From Actinomycetes bacterium (GTDB lineage: Bacteria > Actinomycetota > Acidimicrobiia > Acidimicrobiales > RAAP-2): a stretch of 10,325 bases of DNA. Both the position numbers and the translations under genes were made by a program. Below, piece by piece: positions 6,826-10,325 of this stretch. The DNA is taken from positions 1-10,325 of the forward strand of contig JAJYDR010000087.1 of assembly GCA_021777285.1 (NCBI GenBank), in the 5' to 3' direction. Numbering within the stretch: the first letter of the stretch is position 1; each line of letters begins with the position of its first letter. Under the pieces are notes generated by a model, which was not told the DNA's origin, did no database searches, and saw nothing but the letters and a program-made list of their open reading frames with translations.

Positions 6826-8223
6826 ATGACGCGTGAACTATTCCAGGAGTCGGCGGGTTCACTCGCGCGAATGATCCGAAGTGGCGAGACGACCGCCCGT
6901 GCGGTCGCCGAGGCCCACCTGGCGCGTATCGACGCCGTGAACGGTGCCGTCAACGCCGTCGTCGAGGTACGCCCGAACGAGGTCCTGGCCGCTGCGGACG
7001 CCGCCGACGAACAGCTCGCCGCCGGACGCCCACTCGGGCCCCTGCACGGCGTACCGTTCACCGTCAAGACCAATATCGACGTGACGGGCTACGCGACCAC
7101 CGAGGGGACCGCGGCGCTCGCCGACCGCGTGGCACCGAGCGACTCGCCCACCGTCGAGCGCATGCGCGCCGCGGGAGGAGTGATGCTCGCGCGCACGAAC
7201 ATGCCCGACCTGGGTCTTCGTATCAACACCGAATCGTCGCTCTACGGGGCCGCGCACAACCCGTGGCGGCGCGGCCGCACGACCGGCGGCTCCTCGGGCG
7301 GGGAGGCCGCGTCGATCGCGGCGGGGATGAGCCCGATCGGGCTCGGCAACGACATCGGTGGCTCGCTGCGCAACCCGGCCTACGCCTGCGGCATCGCGTC
7401 GATCAAGCCGTCGCGCGGGCGCGTACCGATGGCCAACGTCACCGACCCTATCGAGCGTCCAATCAACGCCCAAATCATGCTCGCCGAGGGCGTGCTCGCC
7501 CGACACGTCTCAGACGTGCGACTCGGCTTGTCGGTTGTGATGGGCTCGCACCCGCGAGACCCCCAGGCGGTTGACGTGCCCCTCGGCGGCCGCCCAGTGG
7601 CGCGCCGGGTCGCCCTGGTGCCTGAGCCGAGCGGGGGAGCGACGCACCCCGATGTGGCCGAGGGGGTTCGCGTCGCCGGACGCGCCCTCGAGGCCGCGGG
7701 TTACGAGGTCGACGAGGTCGAGCCACCGAACCTCTTTGAGGCGTACCTGGCCTGGACCGAGCTGATGATGACCAGTCTCAAGGTCGCCGCGCCGCAGTTC
7801 GTACCGCTCCTCGGCGATGACGGCCGCCGATTCCTCGAGCTCACAACGGTGGTGTTTTCGGCGACCGACGAAACCCTCTACGCGATGCACCAGTCCCGCT
7901 TCGCGGTGGAACGGGCCTGGCGCGAGTTCATGGAGTCCTACCCCTTGATCGTCGGACCGACCTGGACCCAGCCACCTTTCGCGCACGGTTTCGACGTCAT
8001 CGACCAGGATTCGGCGATGGCGGTCTCGGAGCTGTTCCGCTTTGTGTTGCCGGCGAATTTAATGGGCCTGCCGGCCGCGTGCGTGCCGACCGGCGTCGCC
8101 GACGGGTTGCCGACGGGCGCGCAGATCATCGGCACCATGTACCGCGACGACCTCTGTCTGGACGCCGCGGAGGCGGTCGAACGTGCGGTCGGCGTCCTGA
8201 CCCCGATCGACCCGCGTCCGTGA
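6826..8223 (+). CDS. amidase signature family hydrolase
   Basis: From ATG 6826 this is a 465-residue cytoplasmic amide hydrolase. It carries the Ser-cisSer-Lys triad of the family: K81 in PFTVKTNID, S156 in TGGSSGGE and S180 in GNDIGGSLRNPA. The spacings (75 and 24 residues) equal those in fatty acid amide hydrolase (K142/S217/S241). No gatB or gatC is nearby, so the glutamyl-tRNA amidotransferase A subunit is unlikely. The amide substrate cannot be named. ATG 6826 is preferred because GGGGG lies five bases upstream; an in-frame ATG at 6802 lies too close to the likely -10. Its TGA overlaps the GTG of the following acetyltransferase. Confidence 0.9.
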   Translation: MTRELFQESAGSLARMIRSGETTARAVAEAHLARIDAVNGAVNAVVEVRPNEVLAAADAADEQLAAGRPLGPLHGVPFTVKTNIDVTGYATTEGTAALADRVAPSDSPTVERMRAAGGVMLARTNMPDLGLRINTESSLYGAAHNPWRRGRTTGGSSGGEAASIAAGMSPIGLGNDIGGSLRNPAYACGIASIKPSRGRVPMANVTDPIERPINAQIMLAEGVLARHVSDVRLGLSVVMGSHPRDPQAVDVPLGGRPVARRVALVPEPSGGATHPDVAEGVRVAGRALEAAGYEVDEVEPPNLFEAYLAWTELMMTSLKVAAPQFVPLLGDDGRRFLELTTVVFSATDETLYAMHQSRFAVERAWREFMESYPLIVGPTWTQPPFAHGFDVIDQDSAMAVSELFRFVLPANLMGLPAACVPTGVADGLPTGAQIIGTMYRDDLCLDAAEAVERAVGVLTPIDPRP

Positions 8224-8669
8224 GCGTCGCGGTACGAGGGATAACACGCGCCGAGGTCCCCGACGCGGTGGCGCTCATCGTCGAGGGGACGTTGGCCCCG
8301 GGTAGCGAACGTCCCGAGGACGTCGACGCGTACTGGCGCGCGGTGCTCGCGACTCGTGATCGCGGCGGCGAGGTCCTCGTCGCGGTCGACGGCGTCGACG
8401 TGGTCGGGGTCTGTCAGGTGCTCATCTTGCCCCACTTCCAACACACCGGCGGCTGGTGCTGTGAGCTCGAGAGCGTCTACGTGCGCGGCGATCGACGGGG
8501 CGGGGGAATCGGTTCGGCGATGCTGCGCGCCGCTGAGGTGCTCGCGTGCGACGCCGGGTGCTACCGCATACAGCTCACCAGTCGTAATCCGCGCCTCGCC
8601 GCCCACCGGTTCTACCGGGCGCTCGGCTATGAACAGATGAGTCAGGGCTTCAAGAAGACGCTGGGGTGA
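8220..8669 (+). CDS. GNAT family N-acetyltransferase
   Basis: This 149-residue protein has the GNAT fold. A strand LESVYVRGD leads into RRGGGIGSAML (92-102, the R-x-x-G-x-G acetyl-CoA loop), then IQLTSRNPRLAAHRFYRALGYE (motif B, ending in FY..LGY). The family moves an acetyl group from acetyl-CoA to an amine; the acceptor is unknown. The GTG start at 8220 overlaps the amidase TGA as GTGA, which indicates translational coupling. A longer in-frame start at 8079 lies deep within the amidase and is rejected. The 3' end overlaps the convergent carbonic anhydrase gene by 20 bases. Confidence 0.85.
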   Translation: MSVAVRGITRAEVPDAVALIVEGTLAPGSERPEDVDAYWRAVLATRDRGGEVLVAVDGVDVVGVCQVLILPHFQHTGGWCCELESVYVRGDRRGGGIGSAMLRAAEVLACDAGCYRIQLTSRNPRLAAHRFYRALGYEQMSQGFKKTLG

Positions 8670-9147
8670 CCTCGCGCAGCGAACCGTCGTCGACGTCAAA
8701 GACGAAGCCACGCACGTCGGTGCCGTCCACGAAGGGACTCGAACGAAGAGCGGCCACCGTCTCTCGGACGTCGGCGTCGACGTCGCGGTAGGCGCCCAGT
8801 CGGAAGGGCGGGCGAAAGCCGATGTCGGCGGTGATCGCGTCGGCCAGCTCCTCTTCGACGAATGACTCGAGGCCACATCGGGTGTGGTGGATGACCATGA
8901 TCGCCCGCGTGCCGAGCAGTCGCTGGCTGAGCAACAACGAGCGAACGGCGTCGTCGGTCGCGAGTCCGCCGGCGTTGCGGATCAGGTGTGCCTCGCCGAG
9001 CTCGAGGCCGAGGGTCCCGAACAGGTCGAGTCGTGAGTCCATGCAGGTCAACACGGCCAGGTGACGTTGGGGCTCGGTGGGCAGTACCTGGTGCCCGTGA
9101 CGGGCGACGTAGGCGCGGTTATTGGCGAGGAGCTCGTTGATAATCAC
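8650..9147 (-). CDS. beta-carbonic anhydrase
   Basis: This cytoplasmic zinc enzyme interconverts CO2 and bicarbonate. From GTG 9147 it has 165 residues. Zinc ligands C35 (in TCMDSRLD, with the D37/R39 dyad), H88 and C91 (in IHHTRCGL) are all present. HLIRNAGGLATDDAVRSLLLSQRLLGT (54-80) and the closing RGFVFDV...LREVTP closely follow the small mycobacterial enzyme Rv1284, as I recall it. Arg90 replaces the Asp usual in HTDCG. GTG 9147 is chosen because homology begins there and a TACACT -10 element lies six bases upstream. A 28-residue extension to 9231 would overlap the divergent AhpD-like gene. Confidence 0.92.
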   Translation of the reverse strand: MIINELLANNRAYVARHGHQVLPTEPQRHLAVLTCMDSRLDLFGTLGLELGEAHLIRNAGGLATDDAVRSLLLSQRLLGTRAIMVIHHTRCGLESFVEEELADAITADIGFRPPFRLGAYRDVDADVRETVAALRSSPFVDGTDVRGFVFDVDDGSLREVTPASS

Positions 9148-9159
9148 GCGGCCAGTGTA
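9148..9159 (-). promoter_or_regulatory. candidate leaderless promoter of the carbonic anhydrase
   Basis: On the minus strand TACACT (9159-9154), six bases (GGCCGC), then GTG. There is no Shine-Dalgarno sequence in the gap, which favours a leaderless transcript. The spacing is identical to that before the TsaA-like gene. Confidence 0.4.
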
Positions 9160-9192
9160 GGGAGAGTCGCTACGCTCGACACGGAGGTGCAT

Positions 9193-9546
9193 ATGGAACA
9201 CAACGACGAGGTGCGAGCCGAACTTCGCCAACCGGCACTCGACCTGCGCGCGATGGTCCCCGAGGTCCTGAAGGGCTACTCAGAGATGTCCCGCGCGGCG
9301 ATGGCCGACGGCGAGCTCTCAACCGGGTTCAAGGAGTTGTTGGCCCTGGTCGTGGCGATCACCCGTCAATGCGACGGGTGCGTCGTCTCGCACGCCCGCG
9401 GCGCGGCGCGCGCCGGCGTGACCCGCCAGCAGGTCGCCGAGGCCATCGGTGTTTCGATCATGATGAACGGTGGTCCGGGCACGGTCTGGGGACCACGCGC
9501 ACTGCGGTCCTTCGACGAGGCGGTGGAGGCTCGGCGCGCCGACTAA
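9193..9546 (+). CDS. AhpD/carboxymuconolactone decarboxylase-like protein
   Basis: This 117-residue all-helical protein has the CMD-domain motif. ELSTGFKELLALVVAITRQCDGCVVSHARGAARAGVTRQQVAEA carries the redox pair C60 and C63 with H67 (CxxC...H), as in the alkylhydroperoxidase AhpD. Proteins with CxxC generally act as peroxide-reducing or thiol-disulfide enzymes rather than as true decarboxylases; the partner is unknown. ATG 9193 has GGAGG five bases upstream. Upstream in-frame starts (from 9061) lie within the carbonic anhydrase gene. It is divergent from the carbonic anhydrase with a 45-bp gap, and its TAA overlaps the stop of the convergent P450. Confidence 0.85.
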   Translation: MEHNDEVRAELRQPALDLRAMVPEVLKGYSEMSRAAMADGELSTGFKELLALVVAITRQCDGCVVSHARGAARAGVTRQQVAEAIGVSIMMNGGPGTVWGPRALRSFDEAVEARRAD

Positions 9547-10252
9547 TCGAGTGTGAACGGCAGGTGTTTGATGCCGTTGACGAAGTTGGAGGCGAGCGGG
9601 ACCGGCGGGGCCGTCGCGTGGATCGTCGGGTACTGACTGAGCAGCCGCCGCCACATCACCGTGATCTCGCGCCGCGCGAGGTGCGCCCCGAGGCAGAAGT
9701 GCGGGCCGGGCGCGCCGAAGCCGAGGTGTGGGTTGGGTGTGCGCCCGACGTCAAAGACGGTGGGGTCCGAAAAGACCGCCTCGTCGCGATTGGCCGAGTT
9801 GTAGAAGAGCAGCACCTTGTCCCCGGCGCGCAAGTCCACCCCCGAGAGCGTGAAGTCACTCGCGAGCGTGCGTCGCATCCAGATCACGGGCGACGCCCAG
9901 CGGACGATCTCATCCGTTGCGGTCGCGGCGAGACCCTCGAAGTCATTCGCGAGGCGCTCTCGCTGGTCGGTGAAGCGCGTGAAGGCCTCGAGCGCGTGAG
10001 CGATGGCGGTGCGCGTCGTCTCGTTGCCCGCGGTGACCAACAGGACGAAGAAGGACGCGAGCTCCTGTTGGGTCAGGCGCTCGGATTCGATCTCGGCGTT
10101 GACCAGTGCGCTCGTGATGTCGTCGACGGGGTGCTCGCGGCGATACGCGCCGAGCTCTTGCATGAGTCCGGTCAACGTCGCCCCGGCATCGAGGAAGGCG
10201 ACGACGGGGTCGGTACCGTTGCAACCGAGTGAGTTCTAGTGAGTCCACTCAT
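9543..10252 (-). pseudogene. cytochrome P450, C-terminal half only, probably broken
   Basis: Codons from about 10235 to the TAG at 9543 encode the C-terminal half of a P450 resembling the actinobacterial CYP125/CYP142 group. They include the I-helix AGNETT, EIVRW (ExxR), SANRDEAVFSDP, and the heme segment GFGAPGPHFCLGAHLAR with its Cys ligand. Upstream the frame hits TAG at 10236-10238 and TGA ten codons earlier, and the roughly 190 N-terminal residues are absent from all three frames. A convincing start (GAGGAG, then ATG at 10252 overlapping a TGA) opens a different frame that ends after 26 codons at 10172. An internal deletion with frameshift fits; an assembly error is the alternative. The P450 domain itself is certain. 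Confidence 0.75.
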
Positions 10253-10325
10253 GCTGCACTCCTCACGGAGTTGTTCGCCCCGACGAGCGCCGGAGTTCCC
10301 TTTCGCGTGTCATCGCCAGCCGCTG
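10249..10325 (-). CDS. 3' end of an unknown gene upstream of the P450
   Basis: The minus-strand frame from 10323 to the TGA at 10249 encodes 24 residues (PALVGANNSVRSAA at the end). It is open to the window edge. Its TGA overlaps the ATG at 10252 as ATGA, with GAGGAG just before, as in coupled operon genes. The fragment is too short to identify, and its status as a real gene rests on this overlap alone. Confidence 0.35.
   Translation of the reverse strand, partial: AAGDDTRKGTPALVGANNSVRSAA

Noticed and set aside
7056..7062. GTTCACC inside the amidase gene
   Set aside because: It is a single copy without an 11-nt partner, within codons of a conserved FTVK segment, so it is not a PHO box.
8079..8219. 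GNAT protein extended into the amidase
   Set aside because: The extra 47 residues are Arg-rich shadow translation of the amidase 3' end. The GTGA overlap gives a natural start.
9061..9192. 44-residue N-terminal extension of the AhpD-like protein
   Set aside because: It lies antisense inside the carbonic anhydrase, has no family similarity, and the GGAGG site marks ATG 9193.
9148..9231. 28-residue N-terminal extension of the carbonic anhydrase
   Set aside because: It would overlap the start and ribosome site of the divergent AhpD-like gene, and family homology begins at residue 29 of the extended reading.
1..10325. CRISPR, tRNA, mobile element, toxin-antitoxin or defence island
   Set aside because: No repeat arrays, cloverleaf sequences, transposase or integrase motifs, or small paired toxin genes were seen; all sizeable frames are explained by ordinary enzymes and the Pst transporter.

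Overview
The window is ordinary chromosomal DNA from a high-GC bacterium, most likely an actinobacterium. That assignment is inference. It rests on strong G/C bias at third codon positions, frequent GTG starts, a phosphofructokinase with the Gly/Lys residue pair known from Streptomyces, a cytochrome P450 and a beta-carbonic anhydrase resembling mycobacterial families, and Streptomyces-style PHO-box repeats before the phosphate genes. A deep-branching class such as Acidimicrobiia would fit, but the window alone cannot settle it. I see no tRNA, rRNA, CRISPR array, insertion sequence or phage gene.

Layout. Left part (1-2523): the 3' end of a hotdog (PaaI-type) thioesterase on +, a TsaA/TrmO-like protein on -, thymidine kinase on +, and 6-phosphofructokinase on -. 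Centre (2600-6746): a complete high-affinity phosphate ABC transporter in the order pstB-pstS-pstC-pstA, with no phoU in the window. Right part (6826-10325): an amidase whose stop overlaps the start of a GNAT acetyltransferase gene, a beta-carbonic anhydrase on -, an AhpD/carboxymuconolactone decarboxylase-like protein on +, the C-terminal half of a cytochrome P450 on - that looks broken, and the last codons of another - strand gene at the edge. Genes are tightly packed, and several convergent pairs overlap at their stop codons.

How the genes work together. The pst block is the one clear functional unit. PstS captures phosphate outside the membrane, PstC and PstA form the channel, and PstB hydrolyses ATP. 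Both pstB and pstS are preceded by 11-nt direct repeats of the GTTCACC type. In both cases the last repeat starts 16 nt before a TAnnnT -10 element, which starts 34 nt before the start codon. This points to two separate phosphate-starvation promoters. A perfect 15-bp hairpin between pstS and the membrane part of PstC could let pstS be expressed above pstC-pstA. The other genes are housekeeping or accessory enzymes (nucleoside salvage, glycolysis, CO2 hydration, amide hydrolysis) with no evident shared pathway.

I did not find a previously undescribed system. The observations most worth following up are the paired PHO promoters, the pstS/pstC hairpin, and the decayed P450 behind an intact-looking ATGA start.
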